Source: Bacteroidales bacterium (GTDB taxonomy: Bacteria; Bacteroidota; Bacteroidia; Bacteroidales; P3). From it: a stretch of DNA of 64,000 nt. Location: contig JAFWOP010000020.1 of assembly GCA_017545365.1 (NCBI GenBank), forward strand, positions 1 through 64,000. Reading direction: 5' to 3'. Below are positions 36,787 through 46,174 of the stretch, piece by piece. Within the stretch, counting starts at the first letter, position 1. Each line of letters begins with the position of its first letter. A program made the position numbers and the translations under genes. The notes under the pieces were generated by a model. The model was not told the DNA's origin and searched no databases. It saw nothing but the letters and a program-made list of their open reading frames with translations.

Positions 36787-36857
36787 TGTCCAATGGTGTA
36801 ATGGCAGCACTCCAGATTTTGGTTCTGTCAGTCCAGGTTCGAGTCCTGGTTGGACAA
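36787..36857 (+). tRNA. tRNA-Gln (anticodon UUG)
   Basis: Cloverleaf with acceptor arms TGTCCAA/TTGGACA, D arm with TGGTGTAATGGCAGCA, anticodon loop TTTTGGT (anticodon TTG) and T arm around TTCGAGT. It is 71 nt with discriminator A. CCA is not encoded. Confidence 0.93.
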
Positions 36858-36967
36858 CAAAAAAAGTTGAGAGTTGAAAGTCGAAAGTTGAAAGCAGACC
36901 ACCTTAATCAGGTTCTTTTCTACTTTAATCTTCCAACTCTCAATTCTTAATTATAAACTTGGCATCT

Positions 36968-38689
36968 ATGGCAGAACTGTCCGAACAAGAACAAATACGC
37001 AGAAATTCGCTGAACGAATTAAAGAAACTTGGTATCAACCCCTATCCCGCAGCATTGTACGAGGTGAATGCCAAGTCGAATGAGATATTGGAGAAGTATC
37101 CACAGGATAACACGCTGTTTCAGGACATCAGTATAGCGGGGCGCATTATGAGTCGCCGCATCATGGGCGCGGCTTCGTTTGTGGAGCTGCAGGACTCATA
37201 TGGCCGCATCCAGCTGTATGTGAAGCGCGACGAGATTTGTCCGGGGGAAGACAAGACGATGTATAATACGGTGTTCAAGCGTCTGCTTGACATTGGCGAC
37301 ATCATTGGTGTGACGGGCTACGTGTTTGTCACCCAGATGGGTGAGACCTCGATACATGTGAAGAGCCTGACGGTGCTGAGCAAGAGCCTTCGTCCGCTGC
37401 CCATCGTGAAGGAGAAGGACGGCGTGGTGTACGACGCTTTCAGCGACCCCGAGCAGCGCTACCGTATGCGTTATGTGGACCTGATAGTGAATCCTCAGGT
37501 GCGCAAGGTGTTTGAGCAGCGCGCCCTTATCGTGAACACGATGCGCAGCTATTTCAATGAGCAAGGCTATCTGGAGGTGGACACCCCGGTGCTGCAGAGC
37601 ATCCCGGGTGGTGCTGCCGCACGTCCTTTTGTGACCCACCATAACGCCTTGGATATCGACCTCTACCTGCGTATAGCCAACGAGCTGTATCTGAAACGGC
37701 TGATTGTGGGCGGGTATGCGGGTGTTTATGAGTTCAGCCGTAACTTCCGTAACGAGGGCATGGACCGCACCCACAACCCTGAGTTCACGTGCATGGAGAT
37801 TTATGTGGCCTATAAGGACTACAACTGGATGATGAAGTTCGTCGAGACCATGCTGGAACGTATCGCCATGACACTGCATGGCAAGACGCAGGTGCAGGTG
37901 TGGGGCAACGAGATTGACTTCAAGCCTCCTTTCCGCCGCGCCCCCATGTGCGAGCTGATTAAGGAGCAGACGGGCTACGACGTGGCCGAGATGGACGAGA
38001 AGCAGCTGCGTGACACCTGCAAGGCCTTGGGTATTGAGACCGACGAGACCATGGGCAAGGGCAAGCTGATTGACGCTATCTTTGGTGAGAAGTGCGAGCA
38101 TACGCTGATTCAGCCCACGTTTGTAATAGACTATCCTATCGAGATGTCGCCCTTGTGCAAACGGCATCGCGACAATCCGAATCTGACCGAGCGCTTCGAA
38201 CTGTTTGTCAACGGTAAGGAGCTGGCCAACGCCTACAGCGAGTTGAACGACCCCATCGACCAGCTAGGCCGGTTCCAAGAGCAGCTGCGCCTGAGCGAGA
38301 AGGGTGACGACGAGGCTATGTTTATTGATATGGACTTTGTCCGCGCCCTGGAGTTTGGTATGCCGCCCACCTCAGGTATGGGCATCGGCATCGACCGCCT
38401 GGTGATGATGATGACGGGCGAGCAGAGCATTCAGGATGTGCTGCTCTTCCCTCAGATGAAGCCAGAGAAGAAGGCCGTGGTGACCACCGACGAGGAGTTT
38501 GTGGCGCACGGAGTGGCAGCCGAGTGGGTGCCGATGCTGCGCAAGACCGGCATCAACACGCTGGCTCAGCTGAAGGATGCCAATCCCAACAAGCTGTACA
38601 ACGACCTCAACGGGCTGCGTAAGAAGAACAAGCTGGACATCCCTCCCGTGCAGAAGGAGGCTGTGGAGGCCTGGATAGGTAAAGAATGA
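36968..38689 (+). CDS. lysS: Lysyl-tRNA synthetase, class II
   Basis: 573 residues from the ATG at 36968 ([18 protein letters not shown]). The N-terminal OB-fold anticodon-binding domain is about 45-160 ([23 protein letters not shown]). Class II motif 1 lies near 180-210, motif 2 is [20 protein letters not shown] near 255-275, and motif 3 is [12 protein letters not shown] near 470. A C-terminal extension of about 70 residues after motif 3 ([27 protein letters not shown] and following) looks like a helix-hairpin-helix add-on found in Bacteroidota LysRS. It charges tRNA-Lys. It is followed 4 nt later by an MBL-fold gene. Confidence 0.97.
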   Translation: MAELSEQEQIRRNSLNELKKLGINPYPAALYEVNAKSNEILEKYPQDNTLFQDISIAGRIMSRRIMGAASFVELQDSYGRIQLYVKRDEICPGEDKTMYNTVFKRLLDIGDIIGVTGYVFVTQMGETSIHVKSLTVLSKSLRPLPIVKEKDGVVYDAFSDPEQRYRMRYVDLIVNPQVRKVFEQRALIVNTMRSYFNEQGYLEVDTPVLQSIPGGAAARPFVTHHNALDIDLYLRIANELYLKRLIVGGYAGVYEFSRNFRNEGMDRTHNPEFTCMEIYVAYKDYNWMMKFVETMLERIAMTLHGKTQVQVWGNEIDFKPPFRRAPMCELIKEQTGYDVAEMDEKQLRDTCKALGIETDETMGKGKLIDAIFGEKCEHTLIQPTFVIDYPIEMSPLCKRHRDNPNLTERFELFVNGKELANAYSELNDPIDQLGRFQEQLRLSEKGDDEAMFIDMDFVRALEFGMPPTSGMGIGIDRLVMMMTGEQSIQDVLLFPQMKPEKKAVVTTDEEFVAHGVAAEWVPMLRKTGINTLAQLKDANPNKLYNDLNGLRKKNKLDIPPVQKEAVEAWIGKE

Positions 38690-38693
38690 AGCC

Positions 38694-39362
38694 ATGAAAG
38701 TAAAGCAGTTCACGTTTAATCATTTTCAGGTCAACACCTTTGTGCTTTGGGATGAGCTGAGCGGGCAGTGTGCCATTGTGGATCCTGCCGCCGAAGCCAG
38801 CTATGAGGACGAACGGATGAATTCTTTCATCGAAGGGAATGGCTTGAAGCCCGTGCGCATACTGCTGACCCACGCCCATGTGGACCATGTGGCAGGACTA
38901 CGACAGGCATGTGAACGCTATAAGCTGCCTGTGACCCTCCATGCCGATGGGGTGAAGCTGCTGCGTCAAGCAGCAGCCTATGGTGCGGTGATGGGTTTCG
39001 ATGTGGATGAGATGGGCGATTTGCAGTGTTGCTTTATTACGGACAACGAGGTCTTGACGATAGGCGATGCCAGTCAGCCGGGGCCGACAGCTGCGGGACA
39101 GATTGAGTGCCGTTATGTGCCCGGCCATTGCCCTGGCAGCATGGCTTTTGTCCTTCATGCTGAGGAGATGGTGCTGACGGGCGACGCACTGTTTCGTGGC
39201 AGCATCGGCAGAACCGACCTCCCCGGAGGTGACTATAATATGCTGATGAACAGTCTGCACAACCGTATCATGACCCTGCCCGACGATTATCAGGTGCTGC
39301 CTGGTCATGGCGAGCTGAGTACGATAGGAGAAGAACACCTGTATAACGGGTTCCTGATTTGA
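38694..39362 (+). CDS. MBL-fold metallo-hydrolase (glyoxalase II-like)
   Basis: 222 residues. The metal-binding motif is LTHAHVDHVAGL (about 58-69). Further ligands are in VPGHCPGSMAFVL, TGDALFRGSIGRTDLPGG and VLPGHGELSTIG. The arrangement is that of the YcbL/GloB-like group, which hydrolyses thioesters such as S-lactoylglutathione. Bacteroidota often lack glutathione, so the true substrate may be another thiol ester. The gene begins 4 nt after the lysS stop and is likely co-transcribed. Confidence 0.9.
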   Translation: MKVKQFTFNHFQVNTFVLWDELSGQCAIVDPAAEASYEDERMNSFIEGNGLKPVRILLTHAHVDHVAGLRQACERYKLPVTLHADGVKLLRQAAAYGAVMGFDVDEMGDLQCCFITDNEVLTIGDASQPGPTAAGQIECRYVPGHCPGSMAFVLHAEEMVLTGDALFRGSIGRTDLPGGDYNMLMNSLHNRIMTLPDDYQVLPGHGELSTIGEEHLYNGFLI

Positions 39363-39400
39363 TTAAGCCTACTGAGGTAGGGCGGTTCTCGCATTTGGGT

Positions 39401-40081
39401 TTATTGTATCCTCGTCCAGTCGATGGGGGTGAGTCCTTGTTGCTGCAGGATGGCATTGCATTTTGAGAAATGACGGCATCCGAAGAACCCCCGATAGGCG
39501 GAGAGTGGCGAGGGATGGGGTGCGGTGAGGACGAAATGACGGCTGCGGTCGATGTATTGAGCCTTGTTGATGGCGAAGCTGCCCCAAAGCATGAATACGA
39601 TGCCTGTGCGGAGTTGGGCCAGGGCTTGGATGGCTGCATCGGTGAAGGTCTCCCAGCCATGGTGTTGGTGAGAGCCTGCCTGATGGGCGCGTACGGTGAG
39701 GGTGGCGTTGAGGAGCAGCACCCCTTGGTCGGCCCAGCCGGAGAGGTTGCCGCAGGTGAGCGGAATCTGGGTGCCGAGGTCGCTGTTTATCTCTTTGATG
39801 ATGTTGACCAGTGAGGGGGGTACGGCGATGCCTGAGGGAACGGAGAAACACAGCCCGTGGGCTTGGCCGGGTTCGTGGTAGGGGTCTTGTCCGAGGATGA
39901 CCACTTTGACCTTGTCGAAAGGGGTGTGGTCGAAGGCAGCGAAGATGTCGCCACCTTTGGGGTAGCAGATGTGCTGCTGTCGTTCGGCGACGAGGAATGA
40001 TTTGAGTTCGGCGAAGTAGGGTGCCTCGAACTGGGGGCGCAACACTTCGAGCCAAGAGGGGTCTATTCTTGGGTTTATCAT
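39401..40081 (-). CDS. ung: Uracil-DNA glycosylase
   Basis: 226 residues, family 1 UDG. The catalytic water-activating motif GQDPYH is at 64-69 (Asp66). Other landmarks are GLCFSVPSGIAVPPSLVNIIKE, the uracil pocket GVLLLNATLTVRAHQAGSH, and the minor-groove loop HPSPLSAYRGFFG with the catalytic His. It removes uracil from DNA to start base-excision repair. It reads in the same direction as the receptor and holA genes upstream (gap of 29 nt). Confidence 0.97.
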   Translation of the reverse strand: MINPRIDPSWLEVLRPQFEAPYFAELKSFLVAERQQHICYPKGGDIFAAFDHTPFDKVKVVILGQDPYHEPGQAHGLCFSVPSGIAVPPSLVNIIKEINSDLGTQIPLTCGNLSGWADQGVLLLNATLTVRAHQAGSHQHHGWETFTDAAIQALAQLRTGIVFMLWGSFAINKAQYIDRSRHFVLTAPHPSPLSAYRGFFGCRHFSKCNAILQQQGLTPIDWTRIQ

Positions 40082-40110
40082 GTTCTCTTTTTAAAGGGTT
40101 AAAGGTGGCG

Positions 40111-42423
40111 TTAGAAGCTGAATGTCATGCCGACACTCCAGAGGATGGGGAGCTGGTCGACGCGGGTGTAGGTGATGCGGTCGAAGTAGAATATGTTGTT
40201 GCGGTTGTATACGTTGGTGACACTGACGTTGATGTCGAGGATGGAGCGTTTGCCGATGGAGAAGCGGCGTTTGCCGCTGAGGTCGAATCGGTGGTAGTTG
40301 GGGAGGCGTCCGGCATACAGTTCGCCGTAAGTGAGGCCATAGGTGCCGTTGACGATGCGGTAATCAGTGCCGATGCCATCTTGGAAGTCGATACGTTCGT
40401 ACATGCCTTGTGTTTGTGTGAAGGGGAATCCGCTGCCGAAACTCCAGCGGCCGCTGATTTCCCATTCGTGTGTTTCGCCGAGGCGCACGGTGCCTAGTAA
40501 GTTGATGGTGTGGCGGCGGTCGTAGTGGGGGGTGTAGGTCATAATCTCATCGGTGCGGAGGACCCAACCGAGAGAGTAGGTGGCCCATAGGTAGAGCCAG
40601 TCGATGTCGTAGCAGAAGCTTAGGTCGATGCCGTAGGCGGAGCCGTTTTCGATGATGAAGTCAGTGAGGTAGTATTCTGGTTTGGCATAGGCACCGCCGG
40701 GCTGGTAGGCGGGGTCGTCGTTGTACATTTTGTTGCGGTTGGCATTGAGGAGGTGGCTGAAATGCTTGAAATAGATTTCGGCGTTGCCAGTGAAATGCTG
40801 CGAGAAGTCGTATTCGGCACCGAAGATGAGGTGCTGGGAACGTTGAACGCAGTTTTTGATGGGTTCTCCCTTGAAGGAGGAGGGTTTGTAGAGGTGGCCG
40901 GAGCCTGTGAGGATGCCGTTGAAGAGGTTGACGATGTCGTAGTCGGAGCGGGCGTCAAGAAATATTTGGCTGTAGAGGCCACCGGCAAATTTGAGGCGGA
41001 AACGGTCGGTGGCGTTGTATTTGGCCGCCAGGCGGGGCTCGAGGGAGTTGGTGCTCAGAGAGGCGTAGTAGGCATAGTGGAGGCCGGGGTCGATGAGCCA
41101 TTTGCCAGCTGCGATTTTATAGGTGGCGTAGGCGGAGATGTTGTTGGTGTGTTCCTCCTGTTTGGTATTGATGCCGTAGAAGTTATAAAAAGTGTAGTCG
41201 GTGGCGTAGCCTTCGATGGCCAAGCCGTATTTGAGGCGGTTGGCACCGATGAAGTTGGTGATGTCAAGCCCCATGTTGAAGCCGTTGATGCGGCTGAATT
41301 TCTCTTGTTTGGAGGAGTCGTTGAGGGATATGTAGTAGTCGGAGTAGGCCACATGACCTTCCAGTATGGAGCTGGAGCCGGTGACGAGCATGAAGTTGGT
41401 GCCAAGGCCGTAGTTCTGCCAGTGGTAGTCGGCCATGGACTGGTAGCCGGTGACATCGTCGTCGAAGCGGAAGCCGAAGAAGTTGATTTTGCTGCCAGAG
41501 CCGGAGTTGACGGAGACTTTGCCGTAGAGGTCGAGGAAGTCGAAGGGTAGGCTGCTTTGGAGGTAGGGGTAGAGAAGGTTGGATGTCTTGGAAAGGAAAG
41601 AATTTTTGGCTGAGAGGAGGTAGGTGATGGTGGAACGGCTGGTAGGGGTCTCTTTCTTGAGTGGGCCTTCGAAGAGGACGCTGGAGCCGAAGGTGTTGAG
41701 GCTGATTTTGCCGGAATGGCGTTTTTTGTTTCCGTCGCGAGTGGTGATGTCCATGACGGAGGAGATGCGGCCGCCATATTCTGCACCGAAACCGCCTGTG
41801 TAGATGTCGGCGTTGAGGATGATGTCGGTTTCGAAGATGGAGTAGAGACCGATAGAGTGGAAGGGGTTGTATACAATCATGCCATCCAGAAGGCAGAGGT
41901 TCTGAATCATGGAGCCTCCACGGATGTAGAGTTGTCCGCCTTGGTCGCCGGTGGAGTTGATGCCAGGGAGTACTTGGAGATACTGGGCAAGGTCGGCAGT
42001 GCCGCCGATGGAGGGCATCTGCTGGATTTGGGCGGCTGTGATTTTCTCGACAGAGACCTGTGTCTGTATTTTGCGTTCCTCGACGCGGCTGTCGGTCACG
42101 ATGACTGTCTTGAGGGTTTTGGACTCGGTGTGCAGTGAGATGTTGCGGACGATGGTCTGTCCTTTCTTGATGGTGATTTCCTCGGTAAACTCTTCATAGC
42201 CCACAAAGCGGACACGGAGGGTATAGGTGCCTTCAGGCATTTTGTTTATAAGAAAGAATCCGTTGAGGTCGGTGGCAGCGCCGTAGCGGGTGCCGTCTAA
42301 TACGACATTGGCGAAGGGGATGGCTTCACCTGTTTCTTCGTCCGAGAGGATTCCTTTGATGGTTTGAGCGGAGAGCGTGGCGGAACACAGAAGGAGCAGA
42401 AGAAGGGATGTGATTTTTTTCAT
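40111..42423 (-). CDS. TonB-dependent receptor with carboxypeptidase-regulatory-like N-terminus
   Basis: 770 residues from the ATG at 42423. Signal peptide 1-20 (MKKITSLLLLLLCSATLSAQ). A CarboxypepD_reg-like domain (about 21-105: IKGILSDEETGEAIPFANVVLDGTRYGAATDLNGFF) precedes the plug domain (about 110-240: QTQVSVEKITAAQIQQMPSIGGTADLAQYLQVLPGI), and the rest is a 22-strand-type beta-barrel ending in Phe. No SusD partner or typical SusC length, so a polysaccharide role is not supported. The substrate is unknown. Energy would come from a TonB such as the one at 12750-13439. An in-frame N-terminal extension to 42525 is rejected because it runs into the holA gene. Confidence 0.93.
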   Translation of the reverse strand: MKKITSLLLLLLCSATLSAQTIKGILSDEETGEAIPFANVVLDGTRYGAATDLNGFFLINKMPEGTYTLRVRFVGYEEFTEEITIKKGQTIVRNISLHTESKTLKTVIVTDSRVEERKIQTQVSVEKITAAQIQQMPSIGGTADLAQYLQVLPGINSTGDQGGQLYIRGGSMIQNLCLLDGMIVYNPFHSIGLYSIFETDIILNADIYTGGFGAEYGGRISSVMDITTRDGNKKRHSGKISLNTFGSSVLFEGPLKKETPTSRSTITYLLSAKNSFLSKTSNLLYPYLQSSLPFDFLDLYGKVSVNSGSGSKINFFGFRFDDDVTGYQSMADYHWQNYGLGTNFMLVTGSSSILEGHVAYSDYYISLNDSSKQEKFSRINGFNMGLDITNFIGANRLKYGLAIEGYATDYTFYNFYGINTKQEEHTNNISAYATYKIAAGKWLIDPGLHYAYYASLSTNSLEPRLAAKYNATDRFRLKFAGGLYSQIFLDARSDYDIVNLFNGILTGSGHLYKPSSFKGEPIKNCVQRSQHLIFGAEYDFSQHFTGNAEIYFKHFSHLLNANRNKMYNDDPAYQPGGAYAKPEYYLTDFIIENGSAYGIDLSFCYDIDWLYLWATYSLGWVLRTDEIMTYTPHYDRRHTINLLGTVRLGETHEWEISGRWSFGSGFPFTQTQGMYERIDFQDGIGTDYRIVNGTYGLTYGELYAGRLPNYHRFDLSGKRRFSIGKRSILDINVSVTNVYNRNNIFYFDRITYTRVDQLPILWSVGMTFSF

Positions 42424-42454
42424 TGATAAGGAATGGGTATGACAAGGAGCGTTA

Positions 42455-43462
42455 TTAATGAATGATTTTGAACACGAGCTCTTTGAGCAGCTCGCCATCG
42501 GTGACGGTGTTAGAATTGCGTACACCTTTGGAACGAAGGTCGGCTTCGTTAAGGTAACCTATGCAGGAGGCCAGTTTGCCCAACGAGTAGTTGCTGGCGG
42601 CGGTGGCGTAATCACGGACGAAGTAAGGGTGTACCTTGAGTGCAACGGCCGCATCTTCTTTGTTGGTGAGCTGATGGTATATCATGATTTTGATGAAATA
42701 GCCATAGAGTGAGGGCAGCACCATCTGGATGGGGTTGTCCTTGGGATTGGCGGCAAAGTGATTGACGATGCGGTTGCACTTCACCACGTCGCGGCGGCCG
42801 ATGGCAGTCTGGAGCTCGAAAATGTTGTAGTCCTTGCTAATGCCGATGTTCTCTTCGATGATGTTCTCGTCAATTGCCTGGCCGGGCTGGAGCGAGATGA
42901 ATACTTTGGACAGTTCGTTAGCTATCTTGCTGAGGTCGTTGCCGAGCGATTCGGCGATAAGGACGGAGCCTTTTTGAGTGATGGCGTGGCCTTTTTGGTT
43001 GACGAAGGTGCCTATCCAGTCGGGCAGTTGGTAGTCGCGTAGTTTTGCGTGTTCGTAAATGCAGCCAGTCTTGGCAATGGCTTTGTAGCCAGCAGAGCGT
43101 TTGTCTAGTTTTTTGTGTCGATAACAGAAGACGAGGACCGTTTGTGGCAGCGGGTGTTCGAGGTAGTCAGCTACCAAATCCCATTCCGACGTGGGTATGT
43201 TTTGTGCCTCTTTGACTAATACGAGCTTTACGGGCGACATCATGGGGAACTGCTTGGCGTAGGATATGACGGTGGCCATGTCAACATCACGGCCGTAGAG
43301 TACATTCTGGTCAAAGTCGCGAAGGCTCTCCTCCACGACATTGTTCTCAAAGAAGTCGGAAATGTCATCAATATAGTAATTTTCCTCGCCAGTGATGAGG
43401 TAAACGGGAGCGTATTTGCCTGCCTTTATGTTGTCTTTCAGCTGCTTGTCTGTGACGGACAT
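42455..43462 (-). CDS. holA: DNA polymerase III delta subunit
   Basis: 335 residues, normal HolA length. It begins MSVTDKQLKDNIKAGKYAPVYLITGEENYYIDDI, the standard start with the degenerate Walker A-like YLITGEE. The C-terminal domain contains KCNRIVNHFAANPKDNPIQMVLPSLYGYFIKIMIYH and LASCIGYLNEADLRSKGV. It opens the beta-clamp in the clamp loader. A -7 promoter box lies upstream and the TonB-dependent receptor gene follows after 31 nt. Confidence 0.95.
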   Translation of the reverse strand: MSVTDKQLKDNIKAGKYAPVYLITGEENYYIDDISDFFENNVVEESLRDFDQNVLYGRDVDMATVISYAKQFPMMSPVKLVLVKEAQNIPTSEWDLVADYLEHPLPQTVLVFCYRHKKLDKRSAGYKAIAKTGCIYEHAKLRDYQLPDWIGTFVNQKGHAITQKGSVLIAESLGNDLSKIANELSKVFISLQPGQAIDENIIEENIGISKDYNIFELQTAIGRRDVVKCNRIVNHFAANPKDNPIQMVLPSLYGYFIKIMIYHQLTNKEDAAVALKVHPYFVRDYATAASNYSLGKLASCIGYLNEADLRSKGVRNSNTVTDGELLKELVFKIIH

Positions 43463-43490
43463 GTTTATTATTAGATACTAAATTAAAATG

Positions 43491-43498
43491 CAAATATA
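43491..43498 (-). promoter_or_regulatory. -7 promoter element for holA
   Basis: The minus strand reads TATATTTG, a full TAnnTTTG match 28 nt before the holA start codon. Confidence 0.55.
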
Positions 43499-44135
43499 CA
43501 ACTTTTTTGAAGACCTCACAAGTACTTTAACATTTCTTATCGCCATGTGATACCCCATTGCTCTCGCCCCTTTCTGTAGAGATGGTTTTGAGGTGCATTC
43601 TTCCTGTCTGGTTGGGGCTTGTCAATATGTTCAAGGCGGTTGCAGGTTTTCTTTTTCGCTCTATTGTAACAAATGATTGTTTTTTTTGCTCCCTTTTCTC
43701 AATGTCGCATCTTCTGAGATTCTATTTCCTGTCACCGCACTGCGTTTTGCTTGTACGGTGTTTCTCCAAGACGTTGCTGCATCTCGGCATAGCAAGCTTG
43801 CTTGCTATGCTCTCGACTTCCGCAACGTAATGAAAATTCAGTTTCTCCGAGGCTGTTAAAAAATCAGCCATATATAACATATGACCGTTCTTTTTATGGC
43901 GTAAGGCGAGAAGTTTCATGTTTGGCAGTTCGCCACTACATCATCGTGTGACTTCCCGTATATGGCTTCTAAATCGCGGGTATGCCGCGCAAATGGTATG
44001 CTTTGTAGTCTTTTTCTGCCACTATTTTAGTGGGATTAATTTCCAGTTGAAGTGTTTTTACCACCAGAATAGTCACTTTTCGCCACCAGCCAGGTGTACT
44101 TTCGTCCCATTTAACAGTGAAATGTCTTTTTTTGT
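43499..44135. other. Gene-free spacer between holA and an acyl-CoA synthetase gene
   Basis: About 640 bases. Short frames at 43558-43830 and 43918-44154 have no protein signature. The stretch contains one notable palindrome (43771-43828). A few alternating T-rich and GC-rich blocks suggest decayed sequence. Confidence 0.4.
43771..43828. repeat. Large imperfect palindrome
   Basis: Nested inverted repeats: outer ACGTTGC (43771-43777) with GCAACGT (43822-43828) and inner GCATAGCAAG (43787-43796) with CTTGCTATGC (43801-43810), 4-nt loop. The stem would be over 50 nt with interruptions. It is too long for a simple terminator and lacks a T-run, so it may be a remnant of a mobile element or a structured RNA. 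Confidence 0.6.
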
Positions 44136-44166
44136 TTTGCGGGAATGTGATTGATTGTTACTTTTG
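44136..44166 (+). promoter_or_regulatory. Full Bacteroidota promoter of the acyl-CoA synthetase gene
   Basis: TTTG (44136-44139), 19 nt, then TACTTTTG (44159-44166). This is the cleanest consensus -33/-7 promoter in the window. It predicts a 5' leader of about 15-18 nt before the ATG at 44188. Confidence 0.75.
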
Positions 44167-44187
44167 CATTCCGATTTATTAATTTTT

Positions 44188-45966
44188 ATGAAAATGAAAG
44201 ACCCCGAAAGATTATTTGACCTATTAGACCGTAAGAAGGCTCTTAATCCTGAACGTGCAGCCCTTGTCAGAAAAGAGGGTGGCGAATGGAAGAAACATTA
44301 TATAGACGAATATATTGAAAAGTCGAACCTTATAAGTTATGCCCTGATGCACCTGGATGTCAAAAGAGGTGAGAATGTGGCATTGATATCGTCGGGCAGG
44401 CCCGAATGGAATTATATTGATATGGGTGTTCAGATGATGGGCGGAGTGCTCGTTCCCATATACCCCACTATCAGTATTAGTGAGTACCTCTATATCTTGA
44501 ACCATGCCGAGGTGCGCTATATCATTGTAGAAACTGAAGCTTTGTATAAGAAAATCACATCAGTTCTACCCCAACTGCCTTTGGTGCAGACGGTTTATGC
44601 CATCAATCCTGTTGAGGGTGCGCATCAGTTAGATGAATTGTTTGAAATGGGTAAGGAGTACCCACAGCCGGAGAAGCTGCAAGCAATTAAAGACAGCATC
44701 ACGACTGACGATGTGGCAACGATGATTTACACCAGTGGCACCACAGGGACACCCAAAGGGGTGATGCTGGCACATAGGGGGATTTTGTTGAATGTCTTGG
44801 GCATCAAAGACTCGCCGGGTAAGGACTGGACGCGTGCCCTCAGTTGGATGCCCTTGTGCCACATCTATGAGCGCATGATGAATTACCTCTATCAGTACCT
44901 CTGTATGGAGATTTATTATGCGGAGAGCATAGCGAAGGTGGCAGAAAATGCTCAGGAGGTGAACCCTTACATGATGGCGGCAGTGCCTCGTTTTATTGAA
45001 AAGATGTATGACAAGATATTCCGTAAGGGTGAGAAGCTCACAGGGTTTAAGAAGAAGGTCTTCTCGTGGGCTCTTGACCTGGGTTTTGACTATGAGTTGA
45101 ACGACAAGAAGAGGACTTTCATATATAACGTGAAGCATTCGATAGCCGACAAGCTCGTGTATGCCGAGATACGTAAAGCCTTGGGTGATAATTTCCACAT
45201 GCTCGTTTCGGGCGGAGCTTCTATCCAACCTCGTCTCACCCGTTTCTTCACCGCGGTGGGTCTTGATCTTTATGAAGGCTACGGCCTCACCGAGTGCTCG
45301 CCCTTGGTGGCAGTCACCAATACCTATGCCGAAGAAGGCCGTCGCGTGGGTTCTGTAGGCTTTGTGCTGCCTGGTATTGAGGTGCGGTTTGACCCTGACA
45401 GCCATGAGATTCAGTGTCGTGGAGGCAATGTGATGAAAGGCTACTTCAAGGCTCCTGACCTCACTGCCGAGGTGATAGACTCAGAAGGATGGTTCCATAC
45501 GGGGGACACGGGCTATCTTGACAATGAGGGATATATGTATCTCACGGGTAGGACCAAGAACATGTTCAAGACCTCGATGGGTAAGTTTGTGAACCCTGAG
45601 GTGATAGAAGAAAAGATGAAGGAGTCGCCCTTCATCCTCGACGTGATGGTCGTCGGCGAAGGCGAGAAATTTGCAGCCGCCATCGTCGCACCTGACTTCG
45701 ACATGCTCCAAGACTGGTGCGGACGACATGGAGTGGATGCCACAAGCCGTGAGGAGATGGTGGCCAACAAGGTGGTGCAGGAGCGTTTCCAGCGTGTGGT
45801 GGACAAGTATAACGCCTCGTTGGGTAATCACGAACAGGTGAAACGCTTCCGCCTGGTGACAGACAACTGGACTACCGAGAACCAGTTCCTCACTCCAACT
45901 TTGAAAATCAAGAGAAAGAATATCGCCTCTTTCTATCAGAAGGAGATTGCCGAACTGTTCAAGTAA
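44188..45966 (+). CDS. Long-chain fatty acid-CoA ligase (AMP-forming)
   Basis: 592 residues from the ATG at 44188. The AMP-binding P-loop is TSGTTGTPKGVMLAHRG near 180-196. Other landmarks are LSWMPLCHIYERMMN, GGASIQPRLTRFF, the A5 motif YEGYGLTECSPL and the A7 region GWFHTGDTGYLDNEGYMYLTGRTKNMFKTSMGKFV. The C-terminal catalytic lysine is in PTLKIKRKNI. This is the ACSL type with the longer linker. It activates long-chain fatty acids for membrane lipid synthesis or degradation. A paralogue lies convergent downstream (46175-48046). Confidence 0.93.
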   Translation: MKMKDPERLFDLLDRKKALNPERAALVRKEGGEWKKHYIDEYIEKSNLISYALMHLDVKRGENVALISSGRPEWNYIDMGVQMMGGVLVPIYPTISISEYLYILNHAEVRYIIVETEALYKKITSVLPQLPLVQTVYAINPVEGAHQLDELFEMGKEYPQPEKLQAIKDSITTDDVATMIYTSGTTGTPKGVMLAHRGILLNVLGIKDSPGKDWTRALSWMPLCHIYERMMNYLYQYLCMEIYYAESIAKVAENAQEVNPYMMAAVPRFIEKMYDKIFRKGEKLTGFKKKVFSWALDLGFDYELNDKKRTFIYNVKHSIADKLVYAEIRKALGDNFHMLVSGGASIQPRLTRFFTAVGLDLYEGYGLTECSPLVAVTNTYAEEGRRVGSVGFVLPGIEVRFDPDSHEIQCRGGNVMKGYFKAPDLTAEVIDSEGWFHTGDTGYLDNEGYMYLTGRTKNMFKTSMGKFVNPEVIEEKMKESPFILDVMVVGEGEKFAAAIVAPDFDMLQDWCGRHGVDATSREEMVANKVVQERFQRVVDKYNASLGNHEQVKRFRLVTDNWTTENQFLTPTLKIKRKNIASFYQKEIAELFK

Positions 45967-46097
45967 CAGATGAGATGCCATTTGGCAGCACATTTATGCA
46001 AACTAATTTTGATTTCACATTAGAGTGCTGTGCGGTATCAGATAATGCATGTTTAGGCCAACGTCCATTCCCCTCATGAAGGGCGTGCCACAAAGCA

Positions 46098-46137
46098 GCG
46101 GGGTATGTTACAATGTTCACCATTGAGCATACCCCGC
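46098..46137. terminator. Perfect 10-bp inverted repeat between convergent synthetase genes
   Basis: GCGGGGTATG (46098-46107) and CATACCCCGC (46128-46137) pair perfectly across 20 nt. Sitting between two convergent genes, it could terminate both, but there is no T-run on either side. Its GGGGTAT/ATACCCC wording is shared in part with the hairpin at 56976-56996. Confidence 0.4.
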
Positions 46138-46174
46138 CGATTTTGCGATGTCCCTCCAAAGAGGGAAAAGAATA

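Noticed and set aside
42424..42525. N-terminal extension of the TonB-dependent receptor
   Set aside because: The extension precedes the signal peptide and overlaps holA.
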